Assembly (NCBI RefSeq): GCF_016919385.1
Contig: NZ_CP070351.1
Span: 2,356,001 to 2,420,000, forward strand
Direction: 5' to 3'
Origin: Gordonia sp. PDNC005
GTDB taxonomy: Bacteria; Actinomycetota; Actinomycetes; Mycobacteriales; Mycobacteriaceae
Length of the DNA: 64,000 nucleotides
Made by a program: the position numbers and the translations under genes. Of this stretch, positions 55,266 to 64,000 are shown piece by piece. The notes under the pieces were generated by a model, which was not told where the DNA came from, ran no database searches, and saw nothing but the letters and a program-made list of their open reading frames with translations. Numbering within the stretch: position 1 is the stretch's first letter; every line of letters starts with the position of its first letter.

Positions 55266-57308
55266 CTACTCGTCGACCCCGGCCAGACCTCGGCGAGTCA
55301 GGAGCGGTGTGATCTGCGCTGCACGTCCGAGCATCGTGGCGTGCGCCCGGACGGGATCCTCGCTGTCGCCCTTCGACAACACGGCGTCGGCGAACCGCTG
55401 ACCGAGTTCGCGGTCCAGTCCCCCACCCTTGAGGAACCACTGCTCGGTCTCGGCGTCGAGCACCTCCGACCAGATGTACGAGTAGTACGCCGACGAGTAG
55501 CCTCCGCCGAACACGTGGTTGAAGTATGCGGTCCGGTAGCGCGGCGGTATCAACTCCGATGACAGGCCGGCCTCGGCGAGAGCCCGCGATTCGAAGGCGA
55601 GCACGTCGATTGGCACGTCGTCCGGTCCGAGCCGGTGCCAGGCGAGGTCGAGTGCGGCGGCCGCAAGGTACTCGACGGTCGAGTGCGCGGTCTCGGTGGC
55701 CGTCGAGGCCCGGACCGCGTCGAGCAGTGCTGCCGGTGCGGGTTCACCCGTGCGGTGGTGCCTCGCGTAGCCGACGACCACATCGGGATGCAGCGCCCAC
55801 ATCTCGTTGACCTGCGACGGGAACTCGACGAAGTCCCGCGGCACCGACGTGCCCGACTGCGAGACGTAGTCGACGTCGGAGAGCAGTCCGTGAATCGCAT
55901 GGCCGAACTCGTGGAACACGGTGATCAGCTGGTCGAACGTCAGCAGGCACTTCTCGCCCGCTTCCGGCTTGGTCAGATTGGAGACGTTGACGATGATCGG
56001 CGACGTCCCGAGTGTCCGCGACTGATCGACGATGTTGTTCATCCACGCGCCGCCTCGTTTGGACGGACGTGCGAAGAAGTCCCCGAGGAACAGACCGATC
56101 CCGCGGTCGTCGCGTGAGACCTCCCATACTCGGACGTCGGGGTGGTATCCCCGCAGGTCGGAGCGCTCGGTGAGAGTCAGCCCGTACAGCGCGCGCGCTG
56201 CCGCGAACACACCGTCTGTGAGCACTGCCTCGAGTTCGCAGTACTGCTCGAACTCGTCGACACCGGGTGCGTCGTCGACGCCGCCGTTCTGGGCGAGCGC
56301 GAACGTGACGTCGGCGGGGCCGAACGGCCCGTCGAACCGCTCTCGAAGTCCGGCCAGTTCGCTCTCCGCCGCTGCCATGGCGGCGGTGCCGAGGCTCGAG
56401 AGCAGGTCGGCGACGGTCTGCGAGTCGGGCGCGGTCTCCTCGGCGATCACATATTCGGCGTGTGTCGCGTAGCCGAGCAGACGGGCACGACGAGCACGCA
56501 GGTCGACGATCTCGCGGACCATGTCGCGGGTGTCGTGGGCACCGCCGCGTGAGCAACGGTTGACCGAGGCGTCGTACACACGCCGACGAGACTCCGGCGC
56601 GGTCAGCTTCGCGACACTCCCCTGGCTGGTCGGAAGTTCAAGGGTCACCAGCCAGCCTGCGTCGTGCCCGGCGTCCGCGGCGGCCCGCCGTGCCGCCGCG
56701 ATCTCCCCGTCGGACAGCCCGTCGAGTTCGGCGACACTCTCGAACAGGACGGCGGAGGCGTTCGTGTCGTCGAGGAGACGCTGACCGAAGTCTGTGGTCA
56801 GAGCCGCCAGCCGCGACGACCATTCGCGCATCCGGGCCTGCCCGGCGTCGTCGAGTGCCGCACCCGCCCGCACAACGGCGCGGTACCGCTGCTCGGTCAG
56901 CCTGCGCTGCGGGCCGGTGAGCCCGGACGTCTCCCTCGCACTGTGGACCGCGTCGATCCGCGCGAACAGCGCCGAGTTCATCGCGATGGTGTTGCTGTGT
57001 TCGGTGAGCCGCACCGCGAGAGTCTGTGCGATCTGCGCTCGCTGCGGATTGCTGTCCGGGCCTTCGAGATTGAAGAAGATCCCGTTGGCCCGGGCCAACG
57101 CGCGGCCCGAGTTCTCCAGCGCCTCGATCGTGTTCGCGAAACTCGCCGGTTCCGGGTTCGACGCGATCGCGTCCACCTCGGCGAGGTGTTCGGCGAGGGC
57201 GATGTCATACGCCGGCAGGAAGTCGTCGTCCGAGATGGCGGCGAAGTCGGGCAACCCGTACGGGAGGTGAGACTCCGCGAGCACCGGGTTCGTCGAATGG
57301 AGAGCCAT
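55266..57308 (-). CDS. M3-family metallopeptidase (peptidyl-dipeptidase Dcp-like)
   Basis: This 680-residue zinc peptidase has the HExxH motif in FHEFGHAIHGL near 465 and the third ligand Glu in a downstream ESRALAEAG-like helix. The long alpha-helical N-terminal half is typical of M3A enzymes (oligopeptidase A, Dcp). It hydrolyses oligopeptides in the cytoplasm; no signal peptide is present. Length matches Dcp (about 680). It lies 27 bases after lepA on the same strand and may be co-transcribed. Confidence 0.92.
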   Translation of the reverse strand: MALHSTNPVLAESHLPYGLPDFAAISDDDFLPAYDIALAEHLAEVDAIASNPEPASFANTIEALENSGRALARANGIFFNLEGPDSNPQRAQIAQTLAVRLTEHSNTIAMNSALFARIDAVHSARETSGLTGPQRRLTEQRYRAVVRAGAALDDAGQARMREWSSRLAALTTDFGQRLLDDTNASAVLFESVAELDGLSDGEIAAARRAAADAGHDAGWLVTLELPTSQGSVAKLTAPESRRRVYDASVNRCSRGGAHDTRDMVREIVDLRARRARLLGYATHAEYVIAEETAPDSQTVADLLSSLGTAAMAAAESELAGLRERFDGPFGPADVTFALAQNGGVDDAPGVDEFEQYCELEAVLTDGVFAAARALYGLTLTERSDLRGYHPDVRVWEVSRDDRGIGLFLGDFFARPSKRGGAWMNNIVDQSRTLGTSPIIVNVSNLTKPEAGEKCLLTFDQLITVFHEFGHAIHGLLSDVDYVSQSGTSVPRDFVEFPSQVNEMWALHPDVVVGYARHHRTGEPAPAALLDAVRASTATETAHSTVEYLAAAALDLAWHRLGPDDVPIDVLAFESRALAEAGLSSELIPPRYRTAYFNHVFGGGYSSAYYSYIWSEVLDAETEQWFLKGGGLDRELGQRFADAVLSKGDSEDPVRAHATMLGRAAQITPLLTRRGLAGVDE

Positions 57309-57335
57309 GCGACCAGCGTGCCACAGGCCGACCTG

Positions 57336-59180
<1,845 letters not shown>

Positions 59181-59188
59181 CTCTACTG

Positions 59189-59194
59189 CTCCTT
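59189..59194 (-). promoter_or_regulatory. Shine-Dalgarno that sets the lepA start
   Basis: AAGGAG on the minus strand precedes ATT 59180 by eight bases. A GTA codon, three bases after it, would be too close. The position argues for initiation at ATT rather than at the internal ATG 102 bases further on. Confidence 0.6.
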
Positions 59195-59284
59195 GGCGTC
59201 ATCATCGGCAGACTACGACCGACGATAGGGGTTCGCTCCAGTCTCCCACGTCGGCGGCGCTGTCAGCGATTCGGCGTGGTCCGG

Positions 59285-60055
59285 TCATCGCACCGCGACG
59301 ACGTATGCCGTGCGGTCGGACGCGTCGACGAACACCGTGATCGGCGCGCCGTCGGGTGGGGTGACCGCGGGCACCCCGCCGTAGGCGTGAACAAAGCGGT
59401 GAACCTCGCCAGTCGCCGGATCGTCATACCGCGCGACAAGGGTCCAGACGGTGGTGGTCGAACCATCGCTGTCTGTGGTCACTCCAGACCGCACGGACTC
59501 CACCGTCGCCGTGAGGCGGAGGCCGGTCTCGATGAGCGTGACGGCGCGGTCGCGTGTGCGTCTCCACCAGACGGCGAACCCGACTCCGATGCCGCCGAAG
59601 ATCAGCCCGAGAAGCGTCAGGACACCCGGCCCGACCCATTCGACGATTCCTGCCGTGCCGCCCAGCCGAGCGTCGGACGGATCATCCGACCGATAGTGGA
59701 CGGTCACCGCGTCCCCGACGGCAGGCGCCGGACTCTGCGAGCCCAGCGGTGTGTACCGGTACTCACGTCCGTCCACCGTGTAGCGGACGGTGATCTGGTA
59801 GCTGCGGTTGCTCGATTCGCCGACTCCGACGTCGGAGTTGTACGCGGTGCGACCGACGACGGTTCCCTGCACGGTGTCCGACCCGATGAGGGTCGAGGCG
59901 ATGATGCCTCCCCACACCAGACCGGCGATCAGCATCGGCACGCCGATCACGGTGAAGACGATCCCGACGACTCCCTGCGCGCCGAGCCTTCGCGCCTGAC
60001 GAAGCGCAGCCTCTCGATCATGGTCGGCCATCGGATCGTCGGGAGAGTAGTCCAC
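59285..60055 (-). CDS. DUF3592-domain membrane protein
   Basis: This 256-residue protein has an N-terminal helix at about 27-50, a DUF3592-like extracytoplasmic beta domain (YQITVRYTVDGREYRY and VTVHYRSDDPSDARLG near 95-130), a second membrane helix at about 140-165, and a cytoplasmic C-terminal beta domain. DUF3592 proteins are two-helix membrane proteins of unknown function. It is divergent from the alpha/beta hydrolase. ATG positions 60055 and 60031 are both possible. Confidence 0.78.
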   Translation of the reverse strand: MDYSPDDPMADHDREAALRQARRLGAQGVVGIVFTVIGVPMLIAGLVWGGIIASTLIGSDTVQGTVVGRTAYNSDVGVGESSNRSYQITVRYTVDGREYRYTPLGSQSPAPAVGDAVTVHYRSDDPSDARLGGTAGIVEWVGPGVLTLLGLIFGGIGVGFAVWWRRTRDRAVTLIETGLRLTATVESVRSGVTTDSDGSTTTVWTLVARYDDPATGEVHRFVHAYGGVPAVTPPDGAPITVFVDASDRTAYVVAVR

Positions 60056-60091
60056 GGCGCATGCCTCGTTTCCGCTATAGGCTCTTCCCGC

Positions 60092-60769
60092 ATGGGGAAC
60101 ATCGCGTTCACGGCGTCAGAGATCGATGCCGACGGCGTTCGAGCAGACATCATCGCACCAGCGGAGCCTCGCGGAACAGTGATACTGGCTCACGGCGCGG
60201 GTAGCAACCGCTCGTCGGTACTGCTCAGAGCACTCAGCGAGGCACTTGTCGCCCGCGGCCTGGTGGTGGCGCGAATCGATCTCCCGTACCGGCAGCAGCG
60301 TCCCAAGGGCCCACCCTCGCCGGCGCGGTCGGGAACCGACCGCGAGGGGATCCGCGCTGCCGTGGACATGCTGCGGGAGACGACCTCCGGTCCGCTGATC
60401 ATCGGCGGGCAGTCGTACGGAGGGCGGCAGGCATCCATGGTGGCCGCCGACGACCCGCGGATCTGCGACGGCCTCCTCCTCACCTCATACCCACTGCATC
60501 CGCCGGGCAAGCCGGAGAAGGCCCGCACCGAGCATCTTCCCCAGATCGTCGCACCGACCCTGATCGTCCACGGACGCACCGACGCGTTCGGGACCTCGGA
60601 CGAATTCGCCGACGCGATCACCTTGTTCGGCGGTCCGGTCCGACTCCTGGAGATAGAGAAGGCCGATCACAGCCTCAAACCGGATCGGAGCGGCGTGGGC
60701 CCGGCGACGGCCGCGGCCGCCGAGGAATGGCTGCTCCCTGCCGCGATCACGTTCGGCGCCGGACGATGA
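60092..60769 (+). CDS. KANL3/Tex30-like alpha/beta hydrolase
   Basis: This 225-residue hydrolase has LAHGAGSNRSS near 30 (oxyanion), nucleophile elbow GGQSYGGRQ near 110 (Ser near 112), YPLHPPGKPEKART near 135, VHGRTDAFG near 165, and a His in KADHSLK near 195. The YPLHPPGKPE segment is characteristic of the KANL3/Tex30 group of unknown substrate. It overlaps the PemK-like gene by four bases, so the two are translationally coupled. No signal peptide. Confidence 0.85.
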   Translation: MGNIAFTASEIDADGVRADIIAPAEPRGTVILAHGAGSNRSSVLLRALSEALVARGLVVARIDLPYRQQRPKGPPSPARSGTDREGIRAAVDMLRETTSGPLIIGGQSYGGRQASMVAADDPRICDGLLLTSYPLHPPGKPEKARTEHLPQIVAPTLIVHGRTDAFGTSDEFADAITLFGGPVRLLEIEKADHSLKPDRSGVGPATAAAAEEWLLPAAITFGAGR

Positions 60770-61164
60770 GCGGACATGGCCGCCCGACCTCCGAGTTCGC
60801 ACGGACGATCGCGTATGCCCCAGATCTCGACGGGGCCGCGGATCCGGGAGAGATCGTGTGGACGTGGGTGCCGTTCGAGGAGGACCCTCAGCAAGGGAAG
60901 GACCGGCCGGTCCTGGTCGTCGGACGAGACGGCGACCACCTGCTCGGGCTCATGCTGTCGAGCAAGGACTACCACCGCGGCGACAGCGACTGGCAGTCGA
61001 TCGGCACCGGGTCCTGGGACGCCGACAGGCGTGAGAGCTTCGTTCGCCTCGACCGCGTGCTCACGGTCGACGAGAACGGAATTCGCCGCGAGGGTGCAGT
61101 CTGCGAACCGGGCCGTTTCGACACCGTCGCCGACAGGCTCCGAACCGGGTTCGGCTGGACGTAG
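60766..61164 (+). CDS. PemK/MazF-family protein
   Basis: This 132-residue protein resembles the MazF/PemK endoribonuclease fold: IVWTWVPFEEDP near 30, KDRPVLVVGRDGDHLLGLML near 45, and RLDRVLTVDE near 95. MazF toxins cleave mRNA at short sequences. No antitoxin-like gene (AbrB or MetJ type) precedes it. Instead, an alpha/beta hydrolase gene overlaps its ATG by four bases. It may be a solitary or non-toxic member. I recall similar PemK-labelled genes near lepA in related actinomycetes, but this is not checked. Confidence 0.75.
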   Translation: MSGHGRPTSEFARTIAYAPDLDGAADPGEIVWTWVPFEEDPQQGKDRPVLVVGRDGDHLLGLMLSSKDYHRGDSDWQSIGTGSWDADRRESFVRLDRVLTVDENGIRREGAVCEPGRFDTVADRLRTGFGWT

Positions 61165-61186
61165 AACGCGTCCGCAGCGCCTGCGC

Positions 61187-62275
61187 CTAGCTCCGACGGG
61201 CGTGGACGCGGCGACGTGCCGCACGCACCAGGTTTCCCACCCGCGTCTTGAGGCGGACGGGCGGCTCCACGATCACCGAGGCCTTCACCCATTGGGCGAT
61301 CGCATCGAGAGCCGCGTCGAACGCCTCGTCCCGACTCACCGGAGCGACCGCGTCGCCGCCGACCGCCACACGAAGGTCGTCCAGGTCGCCGTACACCGGG
61401 TAACCCGCGTCGAGGATCTGCTGGACCATCTCGTCCGATTTCGCAGCGGCCCACTCCTGCTGACGGGACGTGAGGCCGATAGGTGCGCCACCGTCGACCG
61501 CGAACATCACCTCACCGATCAGCACGTTTTTGACCAGGCGTTCGTACCTGTGCCATTCGACGTCGTCCGGCTGCAACCGCGTGTTGAGGTTCCGCAGGAA
61601 CTCCGTCTGGGCAGCCGACAGCGAACTGTTGTCACTCGCGGCCTTCTCCGGCAGCGACGCGGGGTCGACCGACAGGACCGCCAGGAAGCGCTCCCACAAC
61701 CCGTCGCCCGGCGTGGACGACCCTTTGGCGGGAACCGTGACGATGTGGACCCTGTCCGGGCCGACGACAGCCGACCAGTCGGCAGCGATCCGCACATGGT
61801 CCTGAAACTCCCAGAACGGCTCGTCGCCGTCGGGCCGGCCGATCGATTGGACGAACTCGTCCAGTGTCGCGCGCCGCTGATTCTTGACGTTCTCCTGCCA
61901 GACTGACGGAATCTGGCGGGCGAGGTCGCGCACGGTGAGGATCACATGAACGTCGGCGAACGGCAGATCGTCGACGAGACGCTTGATGTGTGCCGGTCCC
62001 GCGTTCGCGAACAGTTCGTGTGACACGACGCTTCGCCCACTCCACGATCGCATCTGGGCGATCATCGCGGGCCACTTGTCCGCGTGCTCCGGAGCGGCCC
62101 AGTCGAGGTATCGCTCCGGCTGGAGGTGAGTCGCCGCATGGAAGTGATCGTCGATCCACTTCCCGGGGTAGAGGAGCCCCTGGGCCATAGCGTGGTCGCG
62201 GTTACGCCACAGGCGACCCTGGAGATACGTTGTGCCGGTCTTCGGCAGTCCGACGTGAATGAAGACTGTAGACAT
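61187..62275 (-). CDS. Sulfotransferase-fold protein
   Basis: This 362-residue protein has the 5'-phosphosulfate loop GLPKTGTTYLQGR near 10 and the 3'-phosphate segment TVRDLARQIPSVWQ near 110, both sulfotransferase hallmarks. It would transfer sulfate from PAPS to an acceptor. The adjacent assimilation operon encodes no APS kinase, so PAPS would have to come from a gene outside this window. It is convergent with the PemK-like gene. Confidence 0.83.
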   Translation of the reverse strand: MSTVFIHVGLPKTGTTYLQGRLWRNRDHAMAQGLLYPGKWIDDHFHAATHLQPERYLDWAAPEHADKWPAMIAQMRSWSGRSVVSHELFANAGPAHIKRLVDDLPFADVHVILTVRDLARQIPSVWQENVKNQRRATLDEFVQSIGRPDGDEPFWEFQDHVRIAADWSAVVGPDRVHIVTVPAKGSSTPGDGLWERFLAVLSVDPASLPEKAASDNSSLSAAQTEFLRNLNTRLQPDDVEWHRYERLVKNVLIGEVMFAVDGGAPIGLTSRQQEWAAAKSDEMVQQILDAGYPVYGDLDDLRVAVGGDAVAPVSRDEAFDAALDAIAQWVKASVIVEPPVRLKTRVGNLVRAARRRVHARRS

Positions 62276-62318
62276 GATGACCACGACCGTACTGGGCACG
62301 CCCGCGTGCACTCACGAT

Positions 62319-62347
62319 TTGGGTGCGTCCCGCCGCGCTGGTAAAGT
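62319..62347 (+). promoter_or_regulatory. Sigma70-type promoter of rpsT
   Basis: TTGGGT (62319-62324) and TAAAGT (62342-62347) are separated by 17 bases, about 110 bases upstream of rpsT. The leader could carry S20-dependent control, but no specific element is recognised. Confidence 0.6.
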
Positions 62348-62458
62348 CGTCTGCTGTTGCGCTTGAAGCCGATCGCCGTGCGGTCGCTGAGCGCTGCCCG
62401 AACCCAAGAAACGCACGACCGACCCCGGTCGCGGAGTTACGACGAGAAGGATAATCGC

Positions 62459-62719
62459 GTGGCAAACATCAAGTCGCAGATCAAGCGGAACAAGACCAAC
62501 GAGGCGCGCCGTCAGCGCAACCAGTCGATCAAGTCGGCTCTGCGCACCGCCCTGCGCAACTTCCGCGAGACCGTCGCCTCGGGCGACAAGGACAAGTCGG
62601 CCGAGCTGCTCGTCAGCACCAGCCAGCAGCTCGACAAGGCTGTCACCAAGGGTGTCATCCACAAGAACCAGGCGGCCAACAAGAAGTCGGCCATGGCTCT
62701 CGCGGTCAACAAGATCTGA
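62459..62719 (+). CDS. rpsT: 30S ribosomal protein S20
   Basis: This 86-residue, very basic protein begins [20 protein letters not shown] and ends [13 protein letters not shown], as typical S20. It binds 16S rRNA early in 30S assembly. GTG 62459 is used, with GAGAAGG eight bases upstream. It is monocistronic with a clear terminator, and next to holA as in other bacteria. Confidence 0.97.
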   Translation: MANIKSQIKRNKTNEARRQRNQSIKSALRTALRNFRETVASGDKDKSAELLVSTSQQLDKAVTKGVIHKNQAANKKSAMALAVNKI

Positions 62720-62783
62720 CGCGCCGCGGGCTCACGCCCGCCTCGCGGACACCGTCCGCACCATATCTGAACAGCTGCGCAAG

Positions 62784-62816
62784 AACCCCGGTGGTGTCCA
62801 CGCGACCACCGGGGTT
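62784..62816. terminator. Bidirectional terminator between rpsT and holA
   Basis: AACCCCGGTGGT and ACCACCGGGGTT form a perfect 12-bp stem with a 9-base loop, followed by TTTTG on the plus strand. It lies between the convergent rpsT and holA genes. Confidence 0.85.
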
Positions 62817-62824
62817 TTTGTGTG

Positions 62825-63784
62825 TCAGCGACGGCGAGGACGGAGCCGAGCGACGGTGGAGACCGCGTGTTCGAGGGCGTAGTCCATGTCGGCCGCTTGA
62901 CCTTTGACGTCACCGTTGAGCTGCGCGACGACGAGCATCGCCTTCCCGATCGACTCCGAGTCCCACGCGCGGGCCTGACCCTGCAGCTTGCCGACGCGCC
63001 CCGGCGGCATACCCAGTTCTGATGCGACAGAGAATTTGTCGGCGCCACCCATCGATCGAACGCGGGCGATGCCGAATACCGCTTCGGCGAGTGCGTCGGC
63101 GAGCAGGACCCGAGCGGTGCCCCGGTGCTGCGCCCAGGCGAGCGATTCCATGGCACCGGCGAGGTCGCCCGTGACGGCCTTGTCGGCGACCTCAAAACCG
63201 GTCACCTCGGCGCGACCGGTGTAGTAGGTGCGGACTGCGTTCGCATCCACCTTTCCGCCCGTGTCTGCCGCCAACTGGTGACAGGCCGCCGACAATTCAC
63301 GGAGGTCTGAACCCACCATGTCGGTCACGAGTTCGACCACTTCCGGACTCACCCGCACACCGATCTCCCGGAATTCCGAGCGCACGAAGTCGACCCGCTC
63401 GTTCGGCCACTTGGGCGCGACGCATGCGAACTCCTGGGCGCCCGCCTTCTGCAGCAGACCGACCATCGACTTCTGACGACCACCACCGGAGTGAATGATC
63501 ACCATGGTGATCCCTTCGGGCACGGAGGTCGCGGTCGCCGCGATCAATCCCGCGGGCTCCTTACCGGCGGCGTCGGCCGCCTCGACGACCACCACGCGTT
63601 CGTCCGCGAACAGGGACGGACTGAGGAGTTCGGCGAGCTCCGGTGCGGTCACCTCTCCCGCACGAACCCGGGTCACCGGCACGTCAACACCGGCGTCACG
63701 GCGGCGCTCGGCGGTGATGCGCGAGATCACGCGACCGGTCAGGAAGTCGTCGTCTCCGAGGAGGAGGAACAGGCGGTCGCTCAC
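62825..63784 (-). CDS. holA: DNA polymerase III subunit delta
   Basis: From GTG 63784 the protein has 319 residues. It starts SDRLFLLLGDDDFLTGRV and contains HSGGGRQKSMVGLLQKAGAQ near 90 and LVTDMVGSDLRELSAACHQL near 160, as in actinobacterial delta subunits. It opens the beta clamp in the clamp loader. GGAAGGATGG lies upstream of the GTG. The neighbour rpsT is typical. Confidence 0.93.
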   Translation of the reverse strand: MSDRLFLLLGDDDFLTGRVISRITAERRRDAGVDVPVTRVRAGEVTAPELAELLSPSLFADERVVVVEAADAAGKEPAGLIAATATSVPEGITMVIIHSGGGRQKSMVGLLQKAGAQEFACVAPKWPNERVDFVRSEFREIGVRVSPEVVELVTDMVGSDLRELSAACHQLAADTGGKVDANAVRTYYTGRAEVTGFEVADKAVTGDLAGAMESLAWAQHRGTARVLLADALAEAVFGIARVRSMGGADKFSVASELGMPPGRVGKLQGQARAWDSESIGKAMLVVAQLNGDVKGQAADMDYALEHAVSTVARLRPRRR

Positions 63785-63833
63785 GGGTCCATCCTTCCAG
63801 ACGTCCGACGACACCAGTCAGCCCCCTTGCGCA

Positions 63834-63886
63834 ATACCCTCAAGGGGTATAGGTTCTCCATTGTGAGTGATACCTACAGGGGGTAT
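63834..63886 (+). promoter_or_regulatory. Two CsoR-like copper operators
   Basis: Site 1 (63834-63850) is ATACCC-TCAAG-GGGTAT, a perfect 17-bp inverted repeat. Site 2 (63870-63886) is ATACCT-ACAGG-GGGTAT, the same spacing with one mismatch. Both fit the CsoR TACCC-N-GGGTA pattern, with centres 36 bases apart. They lie before the copper chaperone gene at 63909. Confidence 0.75.
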
Positions 63887-63908
63887 CAGTGAGCGAAGGG
63901 CGAAGACG

Positions 63909-64000
63909 ATGACCGCACATGAGTACCAGGTGACCGGGATGACCTGCGGACACTGCGAGATGTCCGTCCGCGAAGAGGTCGGTGAGATCTCGGGCGTCAC
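63909..64000 (+). CDS. copZ: Copper chaperone (CopZ/HMA domain), 5' part
   Basis: ATG 63909 opens a frame reading TAHEYQVTGMTCGHCEMSVR that runs off the right edge. GMTCGHC is the heavy-metal-associated CxxC Cu(I)-binding motif. A CopZ-type chaperone of about 70 residues is likely, although the start of a P-type ATPase is also possible from this fragment. Two CsoR-like sites upstream imply copper induction. Confidence 0.85.
   Translation, partial: MTAHEYQVTGMTCGHCEMSVREEVGEISGV

Overview
The window is GC-rich, densely packed bacterial DNA from a mycolic-acid actinomycete. Many translational overlaps are of the ATGA, GTGA or TTGA type. The gene order matches the Mycobacterium/Rhodococcus/Gordonia core: holA, rpsT, lepA, sulfate transport genes, nirA-cysH, hemW, hrcA-dnaJ, phoH-ybeY-corC-era-recO-uppS, smtB-zur, glyS, dgt. 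Mycolata traits include a wax ester synthase/DGAT, an Eis-like acetyltransferase, leaderless promoters and a long-chain Z-prenyl synthase. Gordonia is my best guess at genus, from memory of gene order rather than from a database search.

Layout. 1-6.7 kb: the tail of an ADP-ribosylglycohydrolase, an excalibur-domain membrane protein, a SWIM-SNF2 helicase, a coiled-coil protein of unknown function and an MFS exporter. 6.7-9.9 kb: dgt, a cold-shock-domain protein and an Eis-like acetyltransferase. 10-15 kb: a DrrAB-type ABC exporter that meets, tail to tail, a SARP/NB-ARC regulator. 15-18.1 kb: an ABC importer behind a cobalamin riboswitch, so a B12 importer rather than a siderophore one. 18.1-25.6 kb: a secreted protein, a von Willebrand A lipoprotein, and a lipid block (alpha/beta hydrolase, SDR, WS/DGAT, PPOX protein) flanked by two operators of the same KstR-like design.

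25.6-43.5 kb is core housekeeping: glyS, the zinc regulators smtB-zur, uppS, recO, era, corC, ybeY, phoH, rsmE, dnaJ, hrcA and hemW. Between these lies an HTH-Clp-N protein with two palindromes in front of it. 43.5-54.7 kb is a sulfur block. A short cysteine-containing leader peptide precedes nirA-cysH-cysD-cysN and a sirohydrochlorin chelatase on the + strand; sbp-cysT-cysW-cysA lies on the - strand. Together they import sulfate, activate it to APS, reduce it to sulfite and sulfide, and provide siroheme. No APS kinase is present, and CysH carries the iron-sulfur cysteines of an APS reductase.

54.7-64 kb: two tiny membrane proteins, an M3 peptidase, lepA (apparently starting at ATT), a DUF3592 protein, an alpha/beta hydrolase coupled to a PemK/MazF-like gene, a sulfotransferase, rpsT, holA, and the start of a CopZ-type copper chaperone behind two CsoR-like sites.

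No tRNA, rRNA, CRISPR array, insertion sequence or prophage was recognised. The less-described elements are mainly regulatory: the twin-palindrome HTH-ClpN unit, the paired operators around the lipid block, the sulfur leader peptide, and the unusual lepA start. Stretches of more than 300 bases without a full gene are 17827-18142 (riboswitch and terminator), 27899-28209 (gene remnant and palindromes) and 43458-43796 (leader peptide).
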